Positions 7,877 to 16,470 of a DNA stretch of 34,072 nt are shown here, one piece after another. Every line of letters begins with the position of its first letter. Within the stretch, counting starts at the first letter, position 1. Position numbers and translations under genes: made by a program. The notes under the pieces were generated by a model that saw only the letters and a program-made list of their open reading frames with translations, was not told the DNA's origin and searched no databases. This DNA comes from Pseudomonadota bacterium (GTDB lineage: Bacteria; Pseudomonadota; Gammaproteobacteria; Xanthomonadales; SZUA-36): assembly GCA_015222805.1 (NCBI GenBank), contig JADFVZ010000118.1:1-34072 (forward strand), given 5' to 3'.

Positions 7877-9433
7877 ATGCGATTTTGCCTGTTCTCATTA
7901 TTTCTGCTGTTTAATCTTACCGCCTTAGCCGCTGAGAAGCTGGTGCGTGGATTGGGTCCTGAGCCGGATTCACTGGATATACATCTGGCTCAGGGGGTCG
8001 CCGCACTGAATGTGTTGCGTGATATTCGCGAAGGCATAATGACCCTTTCAGAAGCTGGAGAGCCGGTTTACGGGGTGGCTGAATCAGTAAGCCTGCAAGC
8101 AGAAGGACGACTGGTTGTCGTGCATTTACAGCATAATTTAAGTTGGTCGGATGGTACTCCGCTGAGGGCGGTGGATTTTGTCCATGGCTGGCAACGCGCG
8201 GTTACGCCTGTTACAGCTGCTGCTAATGCGGTGTTACTGGATGCGGTGGAAAACGCCAAGGCTATCCGCCAGGGAACGCAGCCATTGGAAAGCCTTGGAA
8301 TCCATGCGCTGGATGAATATACACTGGAAATCCGCCTGAATCGAAAAGTCCCATGGCTATCCTGGCTGTTGGCGCATCCGGTTAGTTTCCCGCTTGCAGG
8401 AGCAGGGGGCACAAGCCGGGATCACCGCGCGGGCCCGTTCAATGGTGCTTATACATTAAAGTCGTGGACGCCAAATGACCGGCTGGTATTACAACGTAAT
8501 CCATATTTCCACAGCAGTGACTCTGTATCGATGAAGCGGGTGGAATACGTACCTATACCGAGTCCGAATACAGAGTTAAATCGTTTTCGTGCAGGCGAGT
8601 TACAACTCACTGAAACCATCCCCCCGGCGCGATACGACTGGTTGCAGGAAAATTATCCCAATGAGTTAAAGGTACACCCTTATCTTGGTACATTTTTCCT
8701 TGGCTTGAATTTACGCCGACAGCCACTGTCAGATAATAATAGTCTGCGTCGCGCATTGTTACTTGCGGTTGATCGTGACAAGCTGACGGCTTTGGTGCTG
8801 GCGTCGGGCGAAAAGCCGGCTTATTCACTGGTTCCGCCGGGTATTGGAGCATATCAGCAGCAATATCCGGGTGGTGCAGGCGATAAGCAGTCGTTACGCG
8901 AGCAGACAGCTCGTGATTTATACCGCCTTGCCGGCTTTGGTGAGGGTAATCAGCTGCACCTGGAGTTGCGAATTAACTCTTCCTCTACCCATCGGCGCAT
9001 GGCGCTGGCAGTTGCCGCCATGTGGAAACAAACACTCGGGGTGGTAACCCGGATAGTACATGAAGAATGGAAGGTGTTTGTAAATAACCGTAACCAGGCG
9101 GTGATTACTGAAGTTTTTCGCGGTGGCTGGATAGGCGATTTTCCGGATCCGGTCACTTTTTTGTCACTTTTCAGTAGTAATAATGTGCAAAACTGGTCGG
9201 GTTATCATTCATTGAGGTTCGATAATTTAATGGCTCTTGCTGAGGCAGAAACTGATCCGGGCCAACGCTTGCAACTGCTCCAGAATGCAGAGAAGCAATT
9301 ACTCGACGATGTCCCCATGATCCCATTGTATTACTATGTGTCCAGGCATTTAGTGGATCAGCGTGTGAACGGGTATACAGCCAATACACTTGATATACAT
9401 TTATCCCGTTATCTTGATCTGGAGGAGCGGTGA
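7877..9433 (+). CDS. Periplasmic oligopeptide-binding protein (SBP_bac_5/OppA family), first of two tandem copies
   Basis: 518 aa with a Sec signal peptide (residues 1-19, cut after LTALAA) and no lipobox, so probably a free periplasmic protein. The body begins KLVRGLGPEPDSLDIH and carries the family features LSWSDGTPLRAVDFVHGWQR and NGAYTLKSW, as in OppA/DppA peptide receptors that hand ligand to the OppBC channel. It is clearly related to the next gene: over one C-terminal stretch starting WKVF about 22 of 37 residues match. Its TGA overlaps the next ATG by one base. It is the first gene of the opp operon; no strong promoter is evident in the 80-base gap to gshA. The ligand cannot be told from sequence. 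Confidence 0.92.
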   Translation: MRFCLFSLFLLFNLTALAAEKLVRGLGPEPDSLDIHLAQGVAALNVLRDIREGIMTLSEAGEPVYGVAESVSLQAEGRLVVVHLQHNLSWSDGTPLRAVDFVHGWQRAVTPVTAAANAVLLDAVENAKAIRQGTQPLESLGIHALDEYTLEIRLNRKVPWLSWLLAHPVSFPLAGAGGTSRDHRAGPFNGAYTLKSWTPNDRLVLQRNPYFHSSDSVSMKRVEYVPIPSPNTELNRFRAGELQLTETIPPARYDWLQENYPNELKVHPYLGTFFLGLNLRRQPLSDNNSLRRALLLAVDRDKLTALVLASGEKPAYSLVPPGIGAYQQQYPGGAGDKQSLREQTARDLYRLAGFGEGNQLHLELRINSSSTHRRMALAVAAMWKQTLGVVTRIVHEEWKVFVNNRNQAVITEVFRGGWIGDFPDPVTFLSLFSSNNVQNWSGYHSLRFDNLMALAEAETDPGQRLQLLQNAEKQLLDDVPMIPLYYYVSRHLVDQRVNGYTANTLDIHLSRYLDLEER

Positions 9434-11184
9434 TGAAGTGTGTCCGTACTGGTTTGATAGCATTGAGCCTGGGCTTGATAGTACTGCTCGGAGCCTGTGG
9501 AAAAACCAGTGATGAGGGTGACACCTCACTGTTCTCGGGCGGTAATTCAGATGCACCTGCAGGCCTGATCCTGCGCCGGGGCAATGGTGAAGAACCGCAA
9601 ACACTGGACCCGCACCGGGCAACAGGTGTTCCTGCGTCAAATATTCTCAGGGATCTTTTTGAAGGTCTTACTGCAGAGTCTGCCAACGGTGAAATTATTC
9701 CGGGTGCGGCGCATCGCTGGAATATATCAGCTGACGGACTGACCTATACCTTCTACCTTGACCCCGAGGGCCGTTGGTCGAATGGTGACGCGGTCAGTGC
9801 AAAAGATTTTGTCTTCGGCTTGCGCCGCAGTGTGACCCCTGAGACTGCATCAGCCTATGGCAGTATGCTGGCGCCGATCAAAAACGCAACTGAGATACTG
9901 GCCGGTGAGAAAATGCCAGGCTCCCTGGGGGTTACCGCACTGGATGAGTTCACGGTACAGATTCATCTCAATGCCCCAACCGCCTACTTTCTCGGCATCC
10001 TCAACCATTCATCAACCTATCCGCTGCACCAGGTCTCAGTTAAAGCGGCAGGGGGATCATTTTCCCATCCGGGCAAGCTGGTTTCCAATGGCGCTTACCA
10101 GTTGAGTGAGTGGATGGTAAGGTCTTTTGTTGAACTGAAAAAGAACCCCTATTATCGCGATGCTGAAAACGTACAGATTGAAACGGTACGATTTTATGTA
10201 TTACCGGACCAGTCTACTGAAATAAAACTGTTCCGCTCCGGGGCGCTTGAATGGACCAACGATGTGCCTATTGGTCAGTACCAGTGGTTGCTTGAGAATA
10301 TGGCGGATGAACTGGTACTCAGCCCGTGGATGGGTTCATATTTCCTCGGTTTTAATCTCTCGCGCGAACCCTTTCGCGGAAATAAAGCACTACGTACCGC
10401 GTTGGCACTGGCTGTAGATCGTGATCTGTTAACTGAAAAAGTAACCCGTTTTGGCGAGCAGCCTGCTTATGCGCTGGTACCCCCGGGCAACCCGGATTAC
10501 ACTCCCCAGGAACCCGAGTGGGCTGGCTGGACCCAGGCTGAACGTGATCTGGCTGCCATGGAATACTATCAGCTTGCGGGCTATAGTGAAGAGAAGCCGT
10601 TAACGTTGGAGTTTCGTTATAACACCAGCGAAAATCATAAAAAGGTGGCGCTTGCAGTTACTTCCATGTGGCGTCAGAAGCTCGGGGTTCAATCCCGCCT
10701 GATCAACGAGGAATGGAAAGTCTTTTTGCAGAATCGCAGGCATAAAGTTTTGACCCAGGTATTCCGGGCCGGCTGGATCAGTGACTATAATGATCCTGTC
10801 AGTTTCCTCGGCTTACTGGAGAGTTCCAGCGGTAATAATGATTATGTCTATAGCAGCAAAAATTTCGATAGCCTGTTATCCCAGGCTGGGGAAGAACGGA
10901 TACCACTGCGCCGGCGCAGGTTGCTGCAGGCGGCTGAGGCCATCATGATCGCCGACCTGCCGGTATTGCCACTCTATACCTATGTCACCAAGCGCCTGGT
11001 CAGTCGGCGCCTGCAAGGCTGGCAGCACAATGTGATGGATCATCATTACAGCCGGTATATGTATTTCGAAGCGACTGCTGCTGATACGATTGTTAATGAT
11101 TCTCCTGCAGCAGCGCCTGTTGCAGGATTAGCCAGCCCTGCAGAAAATCCGCAGCAGCCGGTGGATAGCGGTGAGGGTGGATAA
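9433..11184 (+). CDS. oppA: Oligopeptide-binding lipoprotein (OppA family), second tandem copy
   Basis: 583 aa counted from ATG 9433, chosen over the GTG at 9430 because GGAGGAG (9421-9427) is spaced 5 bases from the ATG. The signal is a lipoprotein type: hydrophobic helix then LGAC with Cys22 as the lipidated residue. Gly at +2 would send it to the outer membrane if the E. coli Lol rule holds (inference). Family marks include GNGEEPQTLDPHRATG, GRWSNGDAVSAKDFVFGLRR and SNGAYQLSEW. The last 40 residues are an Ala/Pro-rich tail missing from the first copy. It is the paralogue of the preceding gene and probably serves the same permease with different ligand range or location. Confidence 0.93.
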   Translation: MKCVRTGLIALSLGLIVLLGACGKTSDEGDTSLFSGGNSDAPAGLILRRGNGEEPQTLDPHRATGVPASNILRDLFEGLTAESANGEIIPGAAHRWNISADGLTYTFYLDPEGRWSNGDAVSAKDFVFGLRRSVTPETASAYGSMLAPIKNATEILAGEKMPGSLGVTALDEFTVQIHLNAPTAYFLGILNHSSTYPLHQVSVKAAGGSFSHPGKLVSNGAYQLSEWMVRSFVELKKNPYYRDAENVQIETVRFYVLPDQSTEIKLFRSGALEWTNDVPIGQYQWLLENMADELVLSPWMGSYFLGFNLSREPFRGNKALRTALALAVDRDLLTEKVTRFGEQPAYALVPPGNPDYTPQEPEWAGWTQAERDLAAMEYYQLAGYSEEKPLTLEFRYNTSENHKKVALAVTSMWRQKLGVQSRLINEEWKVFLQNRRHKVLTQVFRAGWISDYNDPVSFLGLLESSSGNNDYVYSSKNFDSLLSQAGEERIPLRRRRLLQAAEAIMIADLPVLPLYTYVTKRLVSRRLQGWQHNVMDHHYSRYMYFEATAADTIVNDSPAAAPVAGLASPAENPQQPVDSGEGG

Positions 11185-11190
11185 ACTGAG

Positions 11191-12111
11191 ATGCTGAATT
11201 ATTCCCTACGGCGGCTGGCATGGGCCTTTCCCACTTTACTGTTATTAATTACAGTGGCATTTTTTATGATCCGGGTAGCTCCGGGTGGGCCGTTTGACAG
11301 TGAAAAAAACCTGCCGGCAGAAATAGAACAAAACCTGAATGCCAAATATCATCTCGATGAACCCCTGGTGCAGCAGTATTTTCGCTATCTAGGGCAGATA
11401 TTACGTTTTGATTTCGGGCCATCATTCCAGTACCGCGACTGGACGGTGAATCAGCTCATTGCCAAAGGATTTCCAGTTTCCCTCAGTATCGGCGCACTCG
11501 CCATGCTGCTGTCATTTACCCTGGGAACCGGCATCGGGACCATCGCCGCCCTGCGGCAAAACAGCATCCTTGATCACGGACTTATGGGTTTTGCAATGCT
11601 GGGCATTTCTATCCCTAATTTTGTTATTGCACCGCTGCTGATACTGGTGATATCGGTTTATATGGGCTGGCTGCCTTCAGGTGGTTGGGAGTGGCACTGG
11701 CGAAATATGGTGCTACCGGTGATTACCCTTGCCATGCCGGTCACCGCCTATATTGCCCGCCTGATGCGCGGCTCCATGATTGAGGTCCTGCACAGTGACT
11801 TTATCCGCACGGCCCGGGCCAAGGGTTTGTCGGAGATTACCGTTATCCGGCGTCATGCGATGAAACCCGCTTTGCTGCCGGTTATTTCTTTTATGGGGCC
11901 GGCACTGGCCGGCTTGATTACCGGTTCGGTTGTTATCGAGAAAATTTTCGCGATTCCCGGTATCGGCAGTTTCTTTGTCCAGGGGGCAATGAACCGTGAC
12001 TATACCCTGGTAATGGGAGTAGTCATTTTTTACGGGGCCCTCATCATCCTGTTTAACTTCCTGGTTGATTTAATTTATGCCTGGCTGAATCCGAGGATTC
12101 ACTATAAATGA
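11191..12111 (+). CDS. oppB: Oligopeptide ABC transporter permease OppB
   Basis: 306 aa inner-membrane permease of the binding-protein-dependent family, with an N-terminal helix (LAWAFPTLLLLITVAFFMIR) and about six membrane segments in total. The coupling (EAA) loop reads SDFIRTARAKGLSEITVIRRHA, the contact to the ATPases OppD/OppF. AIPGIGSFFVQGAMNRDY near the C-terminus is typical of OppB/DppB. It pairs with OppC, whose ATG overlaps its stop (ATGA at 12108). Confidence 0.96.
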   Translation: MLNYSLRRLAWAFPTLLLLITVAFFMIRVAPGGPFDSEKNLPAEIEQNLNAKYHLDEPLVQQYFRYLGQILRFDFGPSFQYRDWTVNQLIAKGFPVSLSIGALAMLLSFTLGTGIGTIAALRQNSILDHGLMGFAMLGISIPNFVIAPLLILVISVYMGWLPSGGWEWHWRNMVLPVITLAMPVTAYIARLMRGSMIEVLHSDFIRTARAKGLSEITVIRRHAMKPALLPVISFMGPALAGLITGSVVIEKIFAIPGIGSFFVQGAMNRDYTLVMGVVIFYGALIILFNFLVDLIYAWLNPRIHYK

Positions 12112-13058
12112 ACGGCATCAAAGACCAGGCAATTGAGGTGGATCCGGACCGCGGTGCCAGTGCAGGAATGGATGCCTTTTCCCAGGCGCTTGATGTGCCC
12201 CATGTTAAAGGGCGCAGCTTATGGGAAGATGCCCGCCACCGCTTATTAAAAAACCGGGCTGCAGTTTTCAGCCTGGGACTCCTGTTGTTAATGCTGGTCA
12301 CGGTGATTGTTGGTCCCTGGCTTATTCCCTGGGATGCAGATTTTACCGATTGGGATAATATTTATTCAGCCCCTTCCTTTGCCAGCGGTCATTTTTTTGG
12401 TACCGATGCGGTAGGCCGTGATTTATTTGTGCGCACCCTTCTGGGTGGCAGGGTCTCGCTGTTGGTAGGTATGGTAGCAACTCTGGTTAGCCTGTTAATC
12501 GGGGTAACTTATGGTGCCATTGCCGGCTTTTTTGGCGGACGTATTGATCAGGTGATGATGCGCATCGTAGATATTTTTTATGCGATGCCGTTTATGTTTT
12601 TTGTGATCCTGCTGATGGTAGTATTCGGGCGCAATATAATCCTGGTGTTTGTTGCCATTGGTGCAATCAACTGGCTGGATATGGCGCGTATTGTCCGTGG
12701 CCAAACACTCAGCCTGAAAAGTACAGAATATGTTGAAGCCGCAGTTGCCTGCGGGGCAACACCGTTTGATATTATTCGCCGGCATATCCTCCCCAACCTT
12801 ATGGGTGTGGTTATTGTTTACATTACCCTGACGATTCCGCAGGTAATCCTGGTGGAATCCTTCCTCAGCTTCCTTGGCCTGGGTGTACAGGAACCGATGA
12901 CATCCTGGGGAGCACTGGTGAATGATGGTGCCCAGGATATGGAAAGCGCCCCGTGGATGCTGATCTATCCGGCTATTTTCCTTTCGGTCACCCTGTATTG
13001 CCTCAATTATGTGGGTGATGGTTTACGTGATGCGCTAGATCCGCGGGATAGAATCTGA
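12108..13058 (+). CDS. oppC: Oligopeptide ABC transporter permease OppC
   Basis: 316 aa. A long cytoplasmic N-terminus with SLWEDARHRLLKNRAAVFS precedes the first membrane helix, as usual for OppC. FGTDAVGRDLFVRTLLGGRVSL is the OppC/DppC hallmark after the periplasmic loop. The coupling loop is STEYVEAAVACGATPFDIIRR. The last part, SFLGLGVQEPMTSWGALVNDG, is family-typical. It overlaps oppB by 4 bases and oppD by 1 base, so the operon is translationally coupled. Confidence 0.96.
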   Translation: MNGIKDQAIEVDPDRGASAGMDAFSQALDVPHVKGRSLWEDARHRLLKNRAAVFSLGLLLLMLVTVIVGPWLIPWDADFTDWDNIYSAPSFASGHFFGTDAVGRDLFVRTLLGGRVSLLVGMVATLVSLLIGVTYGAIAGFFGGRIDQVMMRIVDIFYAMPFMFFVILLMVVFGRNIILVFVAIGAINWLDMARIVRGQTLSLKSTEYVEAAVACGATPFDIIRRHILPNLMGVVIVYITLTIPQVILVESFLSFLGLGVQEPMTSWGALVNDGAQDMESAPWMLIYPAIFLSVTLYCLNYVGDGLRDALDPRDRI

Positions 13059-14059
13059 TGCCTAAGCCGAGGACTATGGCAAAACCCGGAAAAATACTGC
13101 TCGAGGTCGAGCAGCTCGAGGTCCTGTTTAAGACCCGCGATGGTGTGGTCAGAGCGGTGAACAAACTCGACTTTAGCATGGTGTCTGGTGAGACCCTGGC
13201 GATTGTCGGCGAATCCGGATCAGGCAAGTCGCAAACTGCATTGGCGATTATGAAGCTGTTGGCGGCGAATGGGAAAGCCAGGGGTTCGGCTAAATTTTAC
13301 GGGCGTAATTTGCTGGAGATGACGGCTACTGAAATCAATGAGGTTCGTGGCGAGCACATTGCGATGATTTTCCAGGACCCGACATCTTCCCTCAACCCCT
13401 ATATGACAATTGAAGAGCAAATGCTGGAGATACTGGTGCGGCATCGGCAAATGTCACGCAAGGACGCCCGCTTGCGGGCGCTCGAAATGTTGACCCAGGT
13501 GGATATTCCGGATCCGGAACGGCGCATACGCCAGTATCCGCATGAGTATTCCGGCGGTATGCAGCAACGGGTGCTGATCGCCATGGGCCTGTTGTGCCAG
13601 CCCGAACTGCTGATTGCAGATGAACCAACAACGGCCCTGGATGTGACCGTTCAGGATCAGATTAAACGCCTGATGCGTGAGCTTAAGGAAAAATCCAATA
13701 CCTCAATTTTATTGATAACCCATGATCTCGGTGTGGTTGCAGGTCTTGCCGATAAAGTGCTGGTAATGTATGCGGGCCAGCTGGTGGAGTGTGCACCGGT
13801 AGATGAGATTTTCTATCGGCCGCGGCATCCGTATACAGCCGCATTACTCAAGGCCGTACCGCGCCTGGACCATGTGGGTGATTACGACATGCATCCGATT
13901 CCGGGCAACCCGCCCAACTTGCTCAATCTACCCACGGGCTGCCCTTTCCGCACACGCTGTGCTGAAGCCTTTGATGCCTGCCATGAAATGCCCGTTGTGC
14001 GTGAGGTTACCCCGGGGCATAGCTTGCGCTGTCATCTGGATGGGGGTGCACTTAAATGA
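13058..14059 (+). CDS. oppD: Oligopeptide ABC transporter ATP-binding protein OppD
   Basis: 333 aa ABC ATPase. Walker A is GESGSGKSQ (residues 51-59), the signature YSGGMQQRV and Walker B LLIADEPTTALD follow, and the switch His is in LLITHDLG. The C-terminal oligopeptide-transporter domain has four cysteines (GCPFRTRC ... DAC ... RC), a spacing that in some OppD/DppD proteins binds an iron-sulfur cluster. It works as a heterodimer with OppF under OppBC. A second in-frame ATG at 13076 is possible, but the ATG at 13058 overlaps the oppC stop. Confidence 0.96.
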   Translation: MPKPRTMAKPGKILLEVEQLEVLFKTRDGVVRAVNKLDFSMVSGETLAIVGESGSGKSQTALAIMKLLAANGKARGSAKFYGRNLLEMTATEINEVRGEHIAMIFQDPTSSLNPYMTIEEQMLEILVRHRQMSRKDARLRALEMLTQVDIPDPERRIRQYPHEYSGGMQQRVLIAMGLLCQPELLIADEPTTALDVTVQDQIKRLMRELKEKSNTSILLITHDLGVVAGLADKVLVMYAGQLVECAPVDEIFYRPRHPYTAALLKAVPRLDHVGDYDMHPIPGNPPNLLNLPTGCPFRTRCAEAFDACHEMPVVREVTPGHSLRCHLDGGALK

Positions 14060-15066
14060 ACCAGCCCTGTAAACCAATCCTCCGAGTCCAGGACCTGCAT
14101 GTATATTACCCGGTTGAAACCGGAACGATGTTTCACCGCCAGACCACCATGTTGAAGGCGTTGAATGGGGTTAGTTTTGAAATGGCTCCTGGCGAATCCC
14201 TTGGTATTGTGGGTGAGTCAGGCTGTGGGAAATCAACCCTGGCGCGGGCCATTTTAGGCCTCCAGCAGCCAACCCGCGGACGGGTGCTGTGGCAATGTGA
14301 ACCCCTGCATGAAATGAGTGCCGACACCCTGCGGGAAAAACGCAAAGAACTACAGATTATTTTCCAGGACCCGGTCGCTTCATTAAATCCACGCATGAAA
14401 ATCGGCGAAATTATCGCCGAACCCCTGCGTAACTTTTATCCGCGCATGGAAAAAGTCCAGATTGAAGAGCGGGTTAAGGGCATGATGCAAATGGTGGGTT
14501 TGCTGCCAAACCTGCTGAATCGTTATCCGCATGAGTTTTCCGGTGGTCAGTGCCAGCGTGTTGGCATTGCTCGAGCATTGATACTAAATCCTAAGCTGGT
14601 GGTTTGTGATGAACCGGTTTCTTCACTCGATGTGTCAATCCAGGCGCAAATAGTGAACCTGCTCAAAGATTTGCAGAAAAAGCTGAGCCTTTCGCTGATA
14701 TTTATCGCACATGACCTGAGTGTGGTTAAGTCTATCTCCGAACGGGTGATGGTCATGTACCTGGGCCGGGTCATGGAGTTGGCGCCGCGCGAAGAAATTT
14801 ATACCCAGCCCCGGCACCCTTATACTTCTGACCTGATGCGCGCCGTGCCCATTCCTGACCCGGAAGTAGAGCGCAATAAAATGGATATCCTGACATACGG
14901 GGACACGCCTTCTCCAATGGATCCGCCTTCGGGCTGTTCCTTCAGGACCCGCTGCCCCTGGGCGCGGGACCGCTGCGCCGCTGATGTGCCTATTCTTCGC
15001 CGCCTGGGCGGAGAAGGCAGGGTTGCCTGCCACTATGCTGATGAAATTGACTTGCAGGAACGCTGA
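14056..15066 (+). CDS. oppF: Oligopeptide ABC transporter ATP-binding protein OppF
   Basis: 336 aa, partner ATPase of OppD. Walker A is GESGCGKST, signature FSGGQCQRVGIARAL, Walker B LVVCDEPVSSLD and switch FIAHDLSV. The C-terminal domain again has four cysteines (GCSFRTRC ... DRC ... AC). It overlaps oppD by 4 bases and ends the operon; no clear terminator hairpin is seen in the 112 bases that follow. Confidence 0.96.
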   Translation: MNQPCKPILRVQDLHVYYPVETGTMFHRQTTMLKALNGVSFEMAPGESLGIVGESGCGKSTLARAILGLQQPTRGRVLWQCEPLHEMSADTLREKRKELQIIFQDPVASLNPRMKIGEIIAEPLRNFYPRMEKVQIEERVKGMMQMVGLLPNLLNRYPHEFSGGQCQRVGIARALILNPKLVVCDEPVSSLDVSIQAQIVNLLKDLQKKLSLSLIFIAHDLSVVKSISERVMVMYLGRVMELAPREEIYTQPRHPYTSDLMRAVPIPDPEVERNKMDILTYGDTPSPMDPPSGCSFRTRCPWARDRCAADVPILRRLGGEGRVACHYADEIDLQER

Positions 15067-15178
15067 ATAATCCCTGCTTCAGCTGTAATTTGGTTTCTGC
15101 TGATCAGTAATTCAGGCTAAAATAGCCCGTATCTATATTTATGTGCCCGGTTGTACCCGGTCATTTCCGGAGTTTTGT

Positions 15179-15814
15179 ATGAATGTAATGAAAAAAATCC
15201 TTATCGGTCTGAGCCTGTTACTGCTTGCAACCACCCTTGCAGCAAAGGTCAAGGTTAAAGAAGAATGGACAGATGAAAACGTCAAAGGCAGTAAAAAGTA
15301 TGGCCATGTTGCAGTCTATGTTGCTGCCAGCGTATCCATGCGTCGCCAGGGCTTCGAGGCTGCCCTTGCCCGGCATTTGCGTGAACAAGGGATAGATGCC
15401 TTTCCGAGTTATATCCTGCCAAACTTATCCGGTAAGACATTGGATCTGGATGAAGTTATAACCTCGTTGGAAAATGAAGGTGTGGATGCCATGATTACAG
15501 TTTATGTGGTCTCTGTAGGTGGCGGCCAGGAGTCAGAGAAATATGTGCGCCCTAACTGGGGTCTCGATCTGTATTCCGGCTGGGCCCACCCCTATGCGAA
15601 TTATTACACCATCAGCAGTGGCTCCTACGAATATACTTCAAAACAGCAGCAGTTTTATCTGGAATCCCGATTGGTCGATTTTGCCAGCCGTGAACCGGTC
15701 TGGTTAATGTTTACCAAAACCACAGATCCGGAATTTCGTAATACATCCAAAGAGTTTGTCAATATTCTCACCCGTAAGTTGAAGCAGACAAAAATGCTGA
15801 AGATCAATAAATAA
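15179..15814 (+). CDS. Exported protein of unknown function
   Basis: 211 aa. The start ATG 15179 is chosen because GGAG lies 6 bases upstream and because it begins a clean Sec signal (MNVMKKILIGLSLLLLATTLAA, cut near residue 22); a longer frame from 15143 lacks this. The mature part is mixed alpha/beta in appearance, with VAVYVAASVSMRRQGFEAALARHL near the start, a Tyr/Ser/Gly-rich middle (YANYYTISSGSYEYTSK) and a Lys-rich end. There is no lipobox and no membrane anchor after the signal. I do not recognise the family. A possible -10 (TAAAAT, 15118-15123) lies upstream, so it may have its own promoter. It abuts rsmG with no gap and occupies the place where mnmG is often found. Confidence 0.75.
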   Translation: MNVMKKILIGLSLLLLATTLAAKVKVKEEWTDENVKGSKKYGHVAVYVAASVSMRRQGFEAALARHLREQGIDAFPSYILPNLSGKTLDLDEVITSLENEGVDAMITVYVVSVGGGQESEKYVRPNWGLDLYSGWAHPYANYYTISSGSYEYTSKQQQFYLESRLVDFASREPVWLMFTKTTDPEFRNTSKEFVNILTRKLKQTKMLKINK

Positions 15815-16435
15815 ATGTTGGAGAGGCAGCTCACAAGCGGTCTGGGTGAGCTTGGGTTGTCACTGGAAAAATCCCAAATTAACCAGCTGCTGGTTTATAT
15901 CGAGCAGATGGAGAAATGGAATAAAACCTATAACTTAACCGCGGTTCGTAATTCCCGGGATATGGTCAACCGACATTTGCTGGATTCACTGGCCCTGCTG
16001 CCCTGGGTTACCGGTGACAGCCTGGTCGATGTGGGCTCTGGCGCTGGCCTGCCGGGTGTACCACTGGCAATAGCTCGGGAGAATATGGCGGTCACCCTGC
16101 TGGATTCGCTGGGCAAACGCTGCAGGTTCCTCTCCCATGTGAAGCGTAAGCTTGGGCTGAATAATGTTACTGTGGTTGAATCACGGGCAGAAGATTGGGT
16201 TGTCGATGAGCGGCCTGCACTGATTACCGCAAGGGCGGTGGCGACATTACCGGTGTTATTGGAACAGACCCGGCACCTGTTTTCCGCAGGCACTGTATTG
16301 CTGGCCTCAAAAGGCCGCTGGCCACAGGCAGAGCTGGATAGTTTGCCGGCTGACTTTTCGCTTATTGAGAGTATAAAGCTGGAAATTCCCGGAGTAGAAG
16401 GCGAGCGCCACCTGCTAAGAATTAAATTGACATGA
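15815..16435 (+). CDS. rsmG: 16S rRNA (guanine-527-N7)-methyltransferase RsmG
   Basis: 206 aa SAM-dependent methyltransferase that modifies G527 in the 530 loop of 16S rRNA; loss gives low-level streptomycin resistance in several bacteria. The SAM site is LVDVGSGAGLPGVPLAIA (about 70-87), preceded by the conserved WNKTYNLTAVR and HLLDSLALL. The ATG immediately follows the stop of the preceding gene, so translation is probably coupled; only a weak GAAGA precedes it. It sits ahead of parA-parB as in most gammaproteobacteria, but its common partner mnmG is missing upstream. Confidence 0.96.
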   Translation: MLERQLTSGLGELGLSLEKSQINQLLVYIEQMEKWNKTYNLTAVRNSRDMVNRHLLDSLALLPWVTGDSLVDVGSGAGLPGVPLAIARENMAVTLLDSLGKRCRFLSHVKRKLGLNNVTVVESRAEDWVVDERPALITARAVATLPVLLEQTRHLFSAGTVLLASKGRWPQAELDSLPADFSLIESIKLEIPGVEGERHLLRIKLT

Positions 16436-16452
16436 ATCCAACCTGGATTCAT
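16432..16452. repeat. Perfect 9-bp hairpin over the rsmG stop codon
   Basis: ATGAATCCA-ACC-TGGATTCAT is a perfect inverted repeat with a 3-base loop. It includes the rsmG TGA and ends 18 bases before the parA ATG. No T-run follows, so it is not a standard terminator; it could be an RNA processing or stability element or a protein-binding site. Confidence 0.6.
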
Positions 16453-16470
16453 CGAGACTGAGTAACACCA

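Noticed and set aside
9171-9686. 171-codon minus-strand open frame over the two peptide-binding protein genes
   Set aside because: It is antisense to two well-supported genes with signal peptides; it is a shadow of their codon pattern.
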